The notes under the pieces were generated by a model, which was not told the DNA's origin, searched no databases, and worked only from the letters and a program-made list of their open reading frames with translations. From a virus, in the IMG/VR virus record IMGVR_UViG_3300037010_003037, positions 62,001-126,000 of that record: DNA of 64,000 nt. One strand, 5' to 3'. A program made the translations under genes and the position numbers. Of the stretch, positions 1-7,926 are shown piece by piece (position 1 is the stretch's first letter; every line of letters begins with the position of its first letter).

Positions 1-1
1 T

Positions 2-181
2 GCTCTCGATACAGATCAGTTCTATAAAATTAGATCTCCGTCTGATATGACATTCTTTGTGAATGACATCAAAGAAACATGGAAGTTCTATGCCACCCGT
101 ATTAAGGGCCTAAATGTTCATTGTATGAACAAACTATCCTTGTTGAATAATATGGACAGTATCATGGAGGTCTTACAATGA
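2..181 (+). CDS. C-terminal end of a gene cut by the left edge, function unknown
   Basis: The frame is open from the left edge for 59 codons and ends in a TGA that overlaps the next gene's start as ATGA. The visible residues are ordinary soluble-protein sequence (it ends SIMEVLQ) with no motif I recognise. The overlap suggests translational coupling with the glycosyltransferase-like gene downstream, so it probably belongs to the same decoration operon. Too little is visible for a function. Confidence 0.6.
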   Translation, partial: ALDTDQFYKIRSPSDMTFFVNDIKETWKFYATRIKGLNVHCMNKLSLLNNMDSIMEVLQ

Positions 182-1041
182 GCTCTCATGGGTTTTTTAC
201 TATAGCACAGGGAAAAGAATATCAACGCCTTGCGTATGGACTAGCTCTATCTCTTAAGCTATCACAACCAGAACATTTGTCTAAATTGTCAATAGGGGTA
301 ACTAAAGAAGAAAAATCTAGCATTGATCCAAAATACCTTGAAGTTTTTGATGAAGTTATCGAAATTCCATGGGAAGACCATGCGAAGAACAGCACATGGA
401 AGCTAGAGAATGAATGGAAAGCCATCTATATGACACCATATGATGAGACGATCAAGCTAGATGCTGATATGCTATTTCCGACTGATATTAGTTATTGGTG
501 GGAACTTTTATCTCTAAGCGATGGGGTTTTTGCTACATCTCCAAAGACATATCGTGGTGATATCATTACTAGTGATTTTTATCGCAAGACGTTTACAGAA
601 AGTGATTTACCAAATGTATATACTGCGATGTTTTACTTCAAGAAAAATGATATAAACTTTGAACTGTTCAAGCTGGCTGAGTTCATCTTTAACAACTGGG
701 AACGCTGCTTTTACGAATTCTTAAAACCAGACAATCGTCCTAAGTTTGTCTCTACAGATGTTGTGTTTGCCATCGCTGCAAAGATTTTGGATTACACGTC
801 ATTGAATAAAACACCATTAGCAGATATTCCAACCTTTGTTCATATGAAAAGCCGACTGCAAGATTGGCCTGTTGACCAATTTATGGTTGAGGATTGGACA
901 AAAATGATTCCTTATTATTTCAACAGAGATTGTACATTGAAAATTGGTAATTACGCTCAGCACTTACCTATTCATTATCACGTGAAGACCTTTTTAACGG
1001 ACAAGATGCTTCACACTATGGAAAGGAAGTTAGGACTATGA
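178..1041 (+). CDS. glycosyltransferase-like protein (GT-A fold, DxD)
   Basis: This is a 287-residue soluble protein with no signal peptide. The N-terminal strand (GFFTIAQG, then a conserved-looking LAYGLALSL helix) and the KLDADMLF segment with D95-A-D97 look like the nucleotide-sugar and metal-binding DxD region of GT-A glycosyltransferases of the GT8/glycogenin style. Known for the fold: a UDP- or other NDP-sugar is transferred to an acceptor. Here the sugar and acceptor cannot be read. ATGA overlaps on both sides place it in an operon with the next two genes, the third of which also has a DxD. Inference: it decorates phage DNA, virion protein or a host glycan. Assignment rests on motif and layout only. 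Confidence 0.6.
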   Translation: MSSHGFFTIAQGKEYQRLAYGLALSLKLSQPEHLSKLSIGVTKEEKSSIDPKYLEVFDEVIEIPWEDHAKNSTWKLENEWKAIYMTPYDETIKLDADMLFPTDISYWWELLSLSDGVFATSPKTYRGDIITSDFYRKTFTESDLPNVYTAMFYFKKNDINFELFKLAEFIFNNWERCFYEFLKPDNRPKFVSTDVVFAIAAKILDYTSLNKTPLADIPTFVHMKSRLQDWPVDQFMVEDWTKMIPYYFNRDCTLKIGNYAQHLPIHYHVKTFLTDKMLHTMERKLGL

Positions 1042-1865
1042 GCGCGCTACAAAATCTCATTAAGCAAATTAATCCGAACGTTGTTGCTTTTCAGGCATTT
1101 AAGAATAATCCAAAGTTTTATGCACATTTTGATCCAACTTCACTAAAGATCATCTCAATTAATGGTAAATCAAGCATAGAAAATCTTGGTAGTATTGAGC
1201 TTGATTATGAAATAGCACAAAAACTTCTTTCTGGAAAGGAAGATTTAAGCAAATGGATTGTTGGCGTAAAAAATGATAAGCCAACACTTGAGCGAATTGA
1301 TTCTGTTGACAGTTTTTTCATTAATCGTGTTGAACTAAATCCTATCATTAAACTTGATTTTAAGTCAACTGAAGAATATGACGATGAAGCAGAAGCCGCA
1401 AAGAAACGAAAACAAGCACTAAATGATGCGCTTGCTATAAAGCGCAAAAAAATTGAATCACTTATATCAAGAGCATCCCGTCCAAACTTCATGCCAAATG
1501 ATTATTGGCATGATCATATGTTAGTGCAACGAGCTGAACAAGTTACTGAAGATAATTATGATAGCATTTTTGATCTTATTATCAAGATTAACAGGGATGC
1601 AGGCACCGCATCATTCATTTACAATGGTGATATAATTTTAACTAAAGAAAAAATTCTTCGCTTTTACTTCACTAGAGAAGACGATCCATCGCATTTAAAA
1701 TGTGTCCTTAAATTAGATAAGAACACACTTGACAATGTCTTGAAAATAAACAATCTTGATAAATGGCCCAACCCACTTACGTTCAAAATTCCATTTGGAG
1801 CTGACGATTTATCAATTTATACAATTAAATCAGATCTAGAAATTATAGTGCTGGAGGAAAAATGA
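1038..1865 (+). CDS. hypothetical protein between two glycosyltransferase-like genes
   Basis: This is a 275-residue protein I do not recognise. It has a mixed alpha/beta N-terminal half, a charged helical stretch rich in K, R, A and E around residues 115-150 (EEYDDEAEAAKKRKQA region) and a C-terminal beta-rich part. No membrane segment, signal peptide or catalytic motif is visible. It overlaps both neighbours by ATGA, so it is coupled to two glycosyltransferase-like proteins and may be an acceptor, partner or chaperone for them. That role is guilt by association only. Confidence 0.7.
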   Translation: MSALQNLIKQINPNVVAFQAFKNNPKFYAHFDPTSLKIISINGKSSIENLGSIELDYEIAQKLLSGKEDLSKWIVGVKNDKPTLERIDSVDSFFINRVELNPIIKLDFKSTEEYDDEAEAAKKRKQALNDALAIKRKKIESLISRASRPNFMPNDYWHDHMLVQRAEQVTEDNYDSIFDLIIKINRDAGTASFIYNGDIILTKEKILRFYFTREDDPSHLKCVLKLDKNTLDNVLKINNLDKWPNPLTFKIPFGADDLSIYTIKSDLEIIVLEEK

Positions 1866-2818
1866 GCAAGCATTCAATTACCGAGTTTGATGTCTTCTAT
1901 CTCTCATACGATGAACCACAAAAAGAAGAATTTTGGGCTAAAATTCAAGAACTAGCTCCATGGGCCAAACGAGTTGATGGTGTTAAGGGATTTGATTCAG
2001 CGCACAAGGCGTGTGCTGTGCAATCTGAAACTGATCGTTTTATCACAATTGATGGCGATAATATCGTTTATCCAGAGTTCTTTGAGCTAGAGCTAGATAT
2101 TCCTGATAATTTAAAGGACGCAACTCTTAGCTGGGCGGGTCGTAACATAATTAATGGGCTTGCGTATGGAAACGGTGGATTAAAACTTTGGACAAAAGAA
2201 TTTGTTCTCAATATGCGCACACATGAAAATGCGACACGTGATGAAGAGAAAGTAGATTTCTGCTGGGATGCTAAGTACGTACAACTCAACAACATTTATT
2301 CTGATACGTGTCCTAATGGCTCTCCATTCCAGGCATTTAGAGCTGGATTTAGAGAAGGAGTAAAGATGACGCTTGACAGAGGAATGAAGGCTGGTGAAGG
2401 ATCAGTATCACGATACGTTCATGAAAAAAATTATCGTCGCTTGCTTATCTGGGCATCTATTGGCGCTGATGTAGAAAATGGACTGTGGGCAATTTATGGA
2501 ACACGCCTTGGTATCTACATGGCAAACATTGAGGCATCATTTGATATCGCTCAAATTTCAGATTATGACTGGTTTAAGAATTACTTCTACAATGAGATTG
2601 CACCTATGCTAGAAGGTAATAAGACAGATAAGTGTTCACGAACTGGGCAGCGATGGGATAAGAACTTGCTGATTGAAAAAAGTAGAGAACTGTTAGCTCC
2701 GTTGCAAAAGAAACTTGGCATGAATATTACTGACATGACTCCAGAACAATCACTATTTTTCAAAACTGTATATGAGCCACCAGTTAGAAACGTTAATCCT
2801 TTAATGATTGAAAGCTGA
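1862..2818 (+). CDS. glycosyltransferase-like protein, paralogue of the N-terminal half of the gene at 13199
   Basis: A 318-residue protein beginning with a Rossmann-like strand (DVFYLSYDEP) and carrying ITIDGDN with D64-G-D66, a GT-A style DxD. The same order of motifs (SYDEP; AKRV-GVKG; AH-A; DxD; YG-GG-KL; AFR-FRE) is found in the first ~220 residues of the gene starting at 13199, so the two are paralogues. The motif set suggests a nucleotide-sugar-dependent transferase. Donor and acceptor are unknown. It is the last gene of the first overlapping operon and is followed by a ~570-bp AT-rich gap. Confidence 0.6.
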   Translation: MSKHSITEFDVFYLSYDEPQKEEFWAKIQELAPWAKRVDGVKGFDSAHKACAVQSETDRFITIDGDNIVYPEFFELELDIPDNLKDATLSWAGRNIINGLAYGNGGLKLWTKEFVLNMRTHENATRDEEKVDFCWDAKYVQLNNIYSDTCPNGSPFQAFRAGFREGVKMTLDRGMKAGEGSVSRYVHEKNYRRLLIWASIGADVENGLWAIYGTRLGIYMANIEASFDIAQISDYDWFKNYFYNEIAPMLEGNKTDKCSRTGQRWDKNLLIEKSRELLAPLQKKLGMNITDMTPEQSLFFKTVYEPPVRNVNPLMIES

Positions 2819-3387
2819 TTTAGACATGGAACAGAACGCCTAAATTGTAAAGTAATTTTTAAAAACTAATTTTAATAGACACATATTCAAAATAAATTTA
2901 GATTTAATGTATTCATCTAATGAATTTAGTAAACTCGTGTAGAGTATATTCTTACAATGGATTAAATTTGAGAAATACTATGTTCAAACATTTTTTAACA
3001 TCCTAAATAAGAATAGGAATTTTGTTCAAACACAGCGTGTGATGACTATCAATGTGGGGCTATATTTAAATTTTACTGCATTCATGTAAGCTCATGTGAG
3101 GTAATAATATTAAGAGTTAAATATCCTCTCAAGAATTATTTCTATCATCTAATATTTTGCACTTTTCATCATTTCAAACAATACTGTTCTTCCAAAGGAT
3201 ATTATAAATAAAAGTGTTGACAAACTTGAAGAATAGTTTCATAAAAATGAAAATAAACTTTGAAATATTTGATAATGTGATAGTAATTTGTTGACAAAAA
3301 TTCTATAAAAACTAAAAAAAAAAGGCTACTGAGGAAAGTTGAATAAAACCTATTGTGTGTAAATCTTGAGTCAATGGTTAATGAAAA
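2819..3387. other. 570-bp AT-rich gene-free gap
   Basis: No ORF with a credible ribosome site is visible on either strand. The gap holds a late-type TATAAATA element at 3203-3210. It also has two TTGACA boxes at 3217-3222 and 3291-3296; the first has a weak CATAAA 17 nt downstream. A purine-rich GAGGAAAG lies about 50 nt upstream of the first SGNH gene and is followed only by a few-codon frame. Apart from promoter-like elements I see no tRNA fold and no long inverted repeat. Confidence 0.6.
3203..3210 (+). promoter_or_regulatory. T4-type late promoter, TATAAATA
   Basis: Exact match to the T4 late promoter core, in a gene-free gap 178 nt upstream of the SGNH triplet. Nine further close matches sit just upstream of other genes in the window. 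Confidence 0.5.
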
Positions 3388-4302
3388 ATGAGAAAAACTA
3401 AATTATTTAGTGGTGATTTAACACAACAACAACAGATAACACGATTTAAACCAAATTCTGTTATGCTTTTTATTAATGGCAACAGAGATATAAATGATAC
3501 AGAAAAAGCCCTTAAAGAAAACAGAACAACTTATAGTCCGGCTGATGTAAATTATAAATTTAATAGTCATGGATTTAGATGTGATGAATTTGAAGAAACG
3601 AATTCACCGGTAATAGTTTTTACTGGCTGCTCATTTACGTTTGGTAGTAGCTTACCGTTAGAAGATGTATGGGCATACCGTGTAGTAAAAAGATTACGTG
3701 AAGAAGTAGATCCAAATATTAAGTATTTTAATATAGCAAAGCCTGGTGCATCTATAGATTCAATGGTTCGTGCCATTTTGGCATTTAGAAAACACTATAA
3801 TCCAGATGTAGTGGTTGGTTTGCTTCCTCAGATGATACGTTTAGAAATGTTTTGTGATCCGGGCGTAGTTAAAGAAGTTTTTTATGCGTCAGAAAACATA
3901 CGATCTTCAATTGATTATGTTGACCTACCTAATCATGCATTGCAAAATGTGAAAAACTATGAAGAGCTATTTTTCGGTGATCCTTTCTTAGATGCATATC
4001 GTCTGTCAAAAAATTTAGCTATGTTTGACATGTATCGAGAAATAACTGGTTGTGAAATGATTTTGTCATCATGGCAAAAATATGATGAATTATTTGAACA
4101 TATAGGTGATGATTATAGTCATTTGTTTACTCCTTTCTTTTATAATTGTGATATTACATGGCCGTTAAAAATTATAGGAAAGACAAGCAAATATGCTTTG
4201 GATGGTATGCATCCGGGACCAGCACATAATGAAGCTTTTGCTCATCTAATGTACCCACTGGTGAAAGCAGCTGTTGAAAAGAAAATAGCTAATAGAAAAT
4301 AA
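3388..4302 (+). CDS. SGNH/GDSL-hydrolase-like protein, tandem copy 1 of 3
   Basis: 304 residues. TGCSFTFG places a candidate nucleophile at S82 in a block-I-like position, and the C-terminal D272-G-M-H275 followed by PGPAHNEAFAH matches the D-x-x-H of block V in SGNH esterases and acetyl-ester hydrolases. No signal peptide is visible. Two near-identical neighbours follow. The first ~45 residues differ most between copies while the core is almost invariant. The ATG used is the third in-phase-free ATG in a cluster, with a poor Shine-Dalgarno sequence, so the exact start is uncertain. Inference: it removes or transfers acyl groups on a sugar made or used by the neighbouring cassette. Phages also carry SGNH-like proteins whose substrate is unknown. 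Confidence 0.65.
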   Translation: MRKTKLFSGDLTQQQQITRFKPNSVMLFINGNRDINDTEKALKENRTTYSPADVNYKFNSHGFRCDEFEETNSPVIVFTGCSFTFGSSLPLEDVWAYRVVKRLREEVDPNIKYFNIAKPGASIDSMVRAILAFRKHYNPDVVVGLLPQMIRLEMFCDPGVVKEVFYASENIRSSIDYVDLPNHALQNVKNYEELFFGDPFLDAYRLSKNLAMFDMYREITGCEMILSSWQKYDELFEHIGDDYSHLFTPFFYNCDITWPLKIIGKTSKYALDGMHPGPAHNEAFAHLMYPLVKAAVEKKIANRK

Positions 4303-4356
4303 TTTGTCTAGATGTTTTTATATTGTCTTTAAAGAAATTAAAGATAGAAAAATAGA

Positions 4357-5298
4357 ATGTCTAAATATAAAAAAAAGTTATTCACAGGTAATCTAAAAGA
4401 GCAGCATAATATTTGTCCTATGATGCCTAGCATAACTACACCTATTTGTGGTGTTAATTCTATACCTATTTGTGATAATGCAATCAAGGAAAATAGAACA
4501 GCTTATAGTCCTGCTGATGTAATATATAAGTCAAATAGTCATGGATTTAGATGTGATGAATTTGAAGAAACGAATTCACCGGTAATAGTTTTTACCGGTT
4601 GTTCATATACATTTGGTCTCTGTGTTCCACTAGAAGATGTATGGGCATACCGTATCATAAAAAGATTACGTGAAGAAGTAGATCCAAATATTAAGTATTT
4701 TAATATAGCAAAAGCAGGTTCATCTATAGATGCTATGATTCGCGCTCTTTTGACATTTAGAAAACACTATAATCCAGATGTTGTCGTTGGTTTGCTTCCG
4801 CCGAGATGGCGAATAGAATTGTTTTGTGATCCAGGAGAGATTAAAGACTTAGTACATCAATCAGTAAATTTACGTAAGTTATTTAGTTTTGATATTTCAT
4901 CTGAAACTGAAAAAGAAACACTACTCAAATACGAAGAGCTATTTCTTGGTGATCCTTTCTTAGATGCATATCGTCTGTCAAAAAATTTAGCTATGTTTGA
5001 CATGTATCGAGAAATAACTGGTTGTGAAATGATTTTGTCATCATGGCAAAAATATGATGAATTATTTGAACATATAGGTGATGATTATAGTCATTTGTTT
5101 ACTCCTTTTTGGATGGACCCTGATATAACTTGGCCAGTAAAAATTATAGGAAAAACAAGCAAATACGCTTTAGATGGTGGACATCCTGGACCAGCACATA
5201 ATGAAGCTTTTGCTCATCTAATGTACCCACTGGTGAAAGCAGCTGTTGAAAAGAAAATAATTAACAGAAAAACTAGTTCTTTAGAAGAATTAGAATAA
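4357..5298 (+). CDS. SGNH/GDSL-hydrolase-like protein, tandem copy 2 of 3
   Basis: 313 residues with the same order of motifs as copy 1: GCSYTFG for block I and D-G-G-H for block V. It differs from copies 1 and 3 by a longer tail (TSSLEELE end) and by a divergent 170-nt stretch around the VWAYR-to-GLLP region. It shares a 161-nt identical tract with copy 1 (4948-5108 here), whereas its segment around PPRWRIELFCDPGEIKD matches copy 3. The spacer to copy 1 is 54 nt. Substrate unknown; the family prediction is moderately secure and the biological role is inference. Confidence 0.65.
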   Translation: MSKYKKKLFTGNLKEQHNICPMMPSITTPICGVNSIPICDNAIKENRTAYSPADVIYKSNSHGFRCDEFEETNSPVIVFTGCSYTFGLCVPLEDVWAYRIIKRLREEVDPNIKYFNIAKAGSSIDAMIRALLTFRKHYNPDVVVGLLPPRWRIELFCDPGEIKDLVHQSVNLRKLFSFDISSETEKETLLKYEELFLGDPFLDAYRLSKNLAMFDMYREITGCEMILSSWQKYDELFEHIGDDYSHLFTPFWMDPDITWPVKIIGKTSKYALDGGHPGPAHNEAFAHLMYPLVKAAVEKKIINRKTSSLEELE

Positions 5299-5398
5299 CT
5301 GTATCGAATTAAATTCAAAAACGAATATCAGTAAATATATCATTCATTTTATGATGATGTCTCGAAATTGATTAAACATACAAAAGAAAAGGACTAAA

Positions 5399-6319
5399 AT
5401 GGCTGAACATCAAATGATATTTGCAGGTGATCTAAAAACGCAATATTATGTTCGTCCTTTAGTGCCTAACATAACTACACCTATTCTTAATGTTAATTTA
5501 ATACCCACTATTGAAGAAGCTCTTAAAAAGAACAGAACAGCTTATAGTCCCGCTGATGTAATCTATAAGTCAAATAGTCATGGATATAGATGTGATGAAT
5601 TTGAAGAGACAGATGCCCCCGTAATAGTTTTTGTTGGCTGCTCATATACATTTGGCTCTGGCGTTCCACTAGAAGATGTATGGGCATACCGTGTAGTAAA
5701 AAGATTACGTGAAGAAGTAGATCCAAATATTAAGTATTTTAATATAGCAAAGCCTGGTGCATCTATAGATTCAATGGTTCGTGCCATTTTGGCATTTAGA
5801 AAACACTATAATCCAGATGTAGTGGTTGGTTTGCTTCCGCCGAGATGGCGAATAGAATTGTTTTGTGATCCAGGAGAGATTAAAGATCTTGTGTATCAAT
5901 CAGCAAATTTGCAGAAGTTATTTCGTCTTGCAAATTCATCTGAGGCTGCAAAAGAAACATTACGTAAGTATGAAGAGTTTTTTCTCGGTGATCCTTTCTT
6001 AGACGCATATCGTCTGTCAAAAAATTTAGCTATGTTTGACATGTATAGAGAAATAACTGGTTGCGAAATGATATTGTCTTCATGGCAAAATTATAAAGAG
6101 CTATTTAAACATGTAGGTGATGATTATAGTCATTTGTTTACTCCTTTTTGGATGGACCCTGATATAACTTGGCCAGTAAAAATTATAGGAAAAACAAGCA
6201 AATATGCTTTGGATGGTATGCATCCAGGACCAGCTCATAATGAAGCTTTTGCTCATCTAATGTACCCATTAGTAAAAGCTGCTGTTGAAAAACGAATAGA
6301 GAAAAATAGATTAGAGTGA
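5399..6319 (+). CDS. SGNH/GDSL-hydrolase-like protein, tandem copy 3 of 3
   Basis: 306 residues with VGCSYTFG and the C-terminal D-G-M-H pair. The start follows an AAAAGGA ribosome site, the clearest of the three copies. A 169-nt tract (5670-5838) is identical to copy 1, while the next section matches copy 2, giving a patchwork relationship. It is followed by a CATAAATA late-type element and the radical SAM gene. The three copies keep intact catalytic-looking residues, so none looks like a decayed duplicate. Confidence 0.65.
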   Translation: MAEHQMIFAGDLKTQYYVRPLVPNITTPILNVNLIPTIEEALKKNRTAYSPADVIYKSNSHGYRCDEFEETDAPVIVFVGCSYTFGSGVPLEDVWAYRVVKRLREEVDPNIKYFNIAKPGASIDSMVRAILAFRKHYNPDVVVGLLPPRWRIELFCDPGEIKDLVYQSANLQKLFRLANSSEAAKETLRKYEEFFLGDPFLDAYRLSKNLAMFDMYREITGCEMILSSWQNYKELFKHVGDDYSHLFTPFWMDPDITWPVKIIGKTSKYALDGMHPGPAHNEAFAHLMYPLVKAAVEKRIEKNRLE

Positions 6320-6332
6320 ATGTATATCCAAA

Positions 6333-6340
6333 CATAAATA
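6333..6340 (+). promoter_or_regulatory. late-type promoter, CATAAATA
   Basis: One-base variant of TATAAATA, 40 nt upstream of the radical SAM start and 13 nt after the third SGNH stop. Position and repetition of this core elsewhere support it. Confidence 0.45.
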
Positions 6341-6380
6341 ATTCATACTAATCATCAAGAATAAAACACATATCTATATT

Positions 6381-7772
6381 ATGAGCAATCAGCAAAGAAT
6401 CACAAAACTTAAAGAAAAAATCGAGCAGATTAATGCTGTCAGCCCAACATTTTGCTTAGCAAAATGGAAACAAACAACAACAACGTTGTACAACGGCATG
6501 ACACATTCATGTCACCATCCCTCACCGCATAAAATTCAAGTTGAGGATATCAAGAATAACCCACGTGGCTTACATAATACACCTATCAAAATTGCTGCCC
6601 GTCAAGACATGTTAAATGGCATTCAAACAAAAGAATGTGACTATTGCTGGAATATTGAAAATCTAGGGCAACAACATTTTTCTGATAGGCATTACAAAAG
6701 CGCGTCTGAAAACATGGGTATCTGGCAAACTCTTGAAGAGGTAAAAGCATCAGGCCTTGGAGAAAATATTGACCCGGCATACATGGAAATTGCTTTTGAA
6801 AATACATGTAATTTTAAGTGCGCATACTGTTCTCCAGCCGTAAGTTCTCGTTGGATGGAAGAAGTGCAAGCCCATGGTCCATACCAATTACCTCATCATA
6901 CTCATCACCACTTGGATTGGCTGAAACAAACAGGACAATTTCCTATTCATCATAAAGAATATAACCCATATATTGAGGCATTTTGGAAGTGGTGGCCTGA
7001 ACTATACCAAAATTTGTACACCTTTCGTATTACAGGTGGTGAACCATTGCTCAGTGAAAACACCTGGAAGATCATTGACTACGTGATCGCTAACCCACGT
7101 AAAGACTTTAAGCTTGCTATCAACACGAACATGAACGTGCCTGCTAAGCTGATCGACCGCTTAATTAAAAGTATTAACGAACTTGAATCTAAAATACATG
7201 AGATTGACATTTTTACCTCAGCAGAAGGAACAGGAAAACAACAGGAATATTCACGTTTTGGCATGGAATGGGATGTGTTTGTAGCTAACTGCGAAAAATT
7301 TCTTGAACAAACACCAGAAAGCGTTCGGCTTCAGTTCATGACAACTGTTAACCTATTTTCATTTTCAACATTTGATAAGTTCTTGCTGTGGATTTCTGAT
7401 TTACGTGGCAAGTTCAACAAGGACGTTGCATATAGCCGAGTAGGCTTTTCTGTAGCTTATCTTCGTTGGCCTCAGTTCTTATCTTTGACACTTCTATCTT
7501 CAGAAGAAAAGGCTGATTTTGCTAGAAGACTACAAGCAGTTATTGACGAGACTAATTCTCGCCCACAGTTGCAGCGCTTTTATATAGAAGAAATTGATAT
7601 GATTCATCGTCTCATTGACTTCATTAACTCTGTAGAGAATGGCCAACAGATAGAGATTGAAAATTTTGCAGCGTTTGTAGATGAATATGATAAACGTAAA
7701 GGAACGAATTTTTTTGAGACGTTTCCAGAGCTTGTTGATTTATACAATCGCGGTAAAATCAGAAAAACTTAA
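6381..7772 (+). CDS. radical SAM protein (twitch-type)
   Basis: 463 residues. NTCNFKCAYCSP gives C143-x3-C147-x2-C150, the [4Fe-4S]/SAM motif, followed by RITGGEPLL, the GGE motif of radical SAM enzymes. An N-terminal cysteine/histidine cluster (C25, C44, C86, C89 region) may bind a second cluster, as seen in phage twitch-domain radical SAM proteins. Known for the superfamily: reductive SAM cleavage to start radical chemistry on an unreactive C-H bond. The substrate is not readable. Its place between SGNH hydrolases and a carbamoyltransferase, behind a late-type promoter, suggests a modified sugar, peptide or nucleobase. It lacks the partners expected for 7-deazaguanine synthesis in this window. 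Confidence 0.85.
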   Translation: MSNQQRITKLKEKIEQINAVSPTFCLAKWKQTTTTLYNGMTHSCHHPSPHKIQVEDIKNNPRGLHNTPIKIAARQDMLNGIQTKECDYCWNIENLGQQHFSDRHYKSASENMGIWQTLEEVKASGLGENIDPAYMEIAFENTCNFKCAYCSPAVSSRWMEEVQAHGPYQLPHHTHHHLDWLKQTGQFPIHHKEYNPYIEAFWKWWPELYQNLYTFRITGGEPLLSENTWKIIDYVIANPRKDFKLAINTNMNVPAKLIDRLIKSINELESKIHEIDIFTSAEGTGKQQEYSRFGMEWDVFVANCEKFLEQTPESVRLQFMTTVNLFSFSTFDKFLLWISDLRGKFNKDVAYSRVGFSVAYLRWPQFLSLTLLSSEEKADFARRLQAVIDETNSRPQLQRFYIEEIDMIHRLIDFINSVENGQQIEIENFAAFVDEYDKRKGTNFFETFPELVDLYNRGKIRKT

Positions 7773-7781
7773 TATAACTCT

Positions 7782-7789
7782 CATAAATA
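7782..7789 (+). promoter_or_regulatory. late-type promoter, CATAAATA
   Basis: CATAAATA located 26 nt before the micro-ORF start and just after the radical SAM stop; it would drive the micro-ORF and the carbamoyltransferase. Confidence 0.45.
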
Positions 7790-7814
7790 AAATTTTCAAC
7801 TTGTCTTCAAAACT

Positions 7815-7925
7815 ATGAAAAACCTATTAGATAAAATTAAAGAACTTATATCTCAATGGAAATATAAGAAAGCTAGAAAAAAGCGCTTGGCAGAAATGAA
7901 AAAGAAGGATCCATTCATTTATTAA
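7815..7925 (+). CDS. 36-residue basic micro-protein preceding the carbamoyltransferase
   Basis: ATG to TAA, 36 codons: an amphipathic start (NLLDKIKELISQW), a very basic middle (KARKKRLAEMKKK) and the end DPFIY. It stops 1 nt before the carbamoyltransferase ATG and follows a late-type promoter, so it is placed like a real co-transcribed gene. I recall that short proteins ending in an aromatic PFIY-type tail accompany carbamoyltransferases in some bacterial surface-glycan clusters (DUF5989). Whether this one is related is unproven. Confidence 0.5.
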   Translation: MKNLLDKIKELISQWKYKKARKKRLAEMKKKDPFIY

Positions 7926-7926
7926 T

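Larger units (their letters stand above)
3388..6319 (+). repeat. tandem gene triplication with mosaic identity
   Basis: Three consecutive ~920-bp coding copies. Copies 1 and 3 are identical over 3659-3827/5670-5838. Copies 1 and 2 are identical over 3976-4136/4948-5108. Copies 2 and 3 share the following ~60 nt (from ACTCCTTTTTGG) and the segment encoding PPRWRIELFCDPGEIKD. No single tree explains this, so recombination between copies is likely. Confidence 0.85.

Noticed and set aside
2819-3387. tRNA or small RNA gene in the AT-rich gap
   Set aside because: I could not find a cloverleaf, a TTC-containing T-loop motif or a CCA-type end; only promoter-like boxes are supported.
3388-6319. Insertion sequence or transposon explaining the triplication
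   Set aside because: No transposase, terminal inverted repeats or target duplications were seen; tandem duplication with recombination explains it better.
6381-7772. QueE-type 7-deazaguanine synthase
   Set aside because: The protein is about twice the length of QueE, has the cysteine-rich N-terminal part of twitch-type proteins, and no QueC, QueD or FolE-like partner is present in the window.
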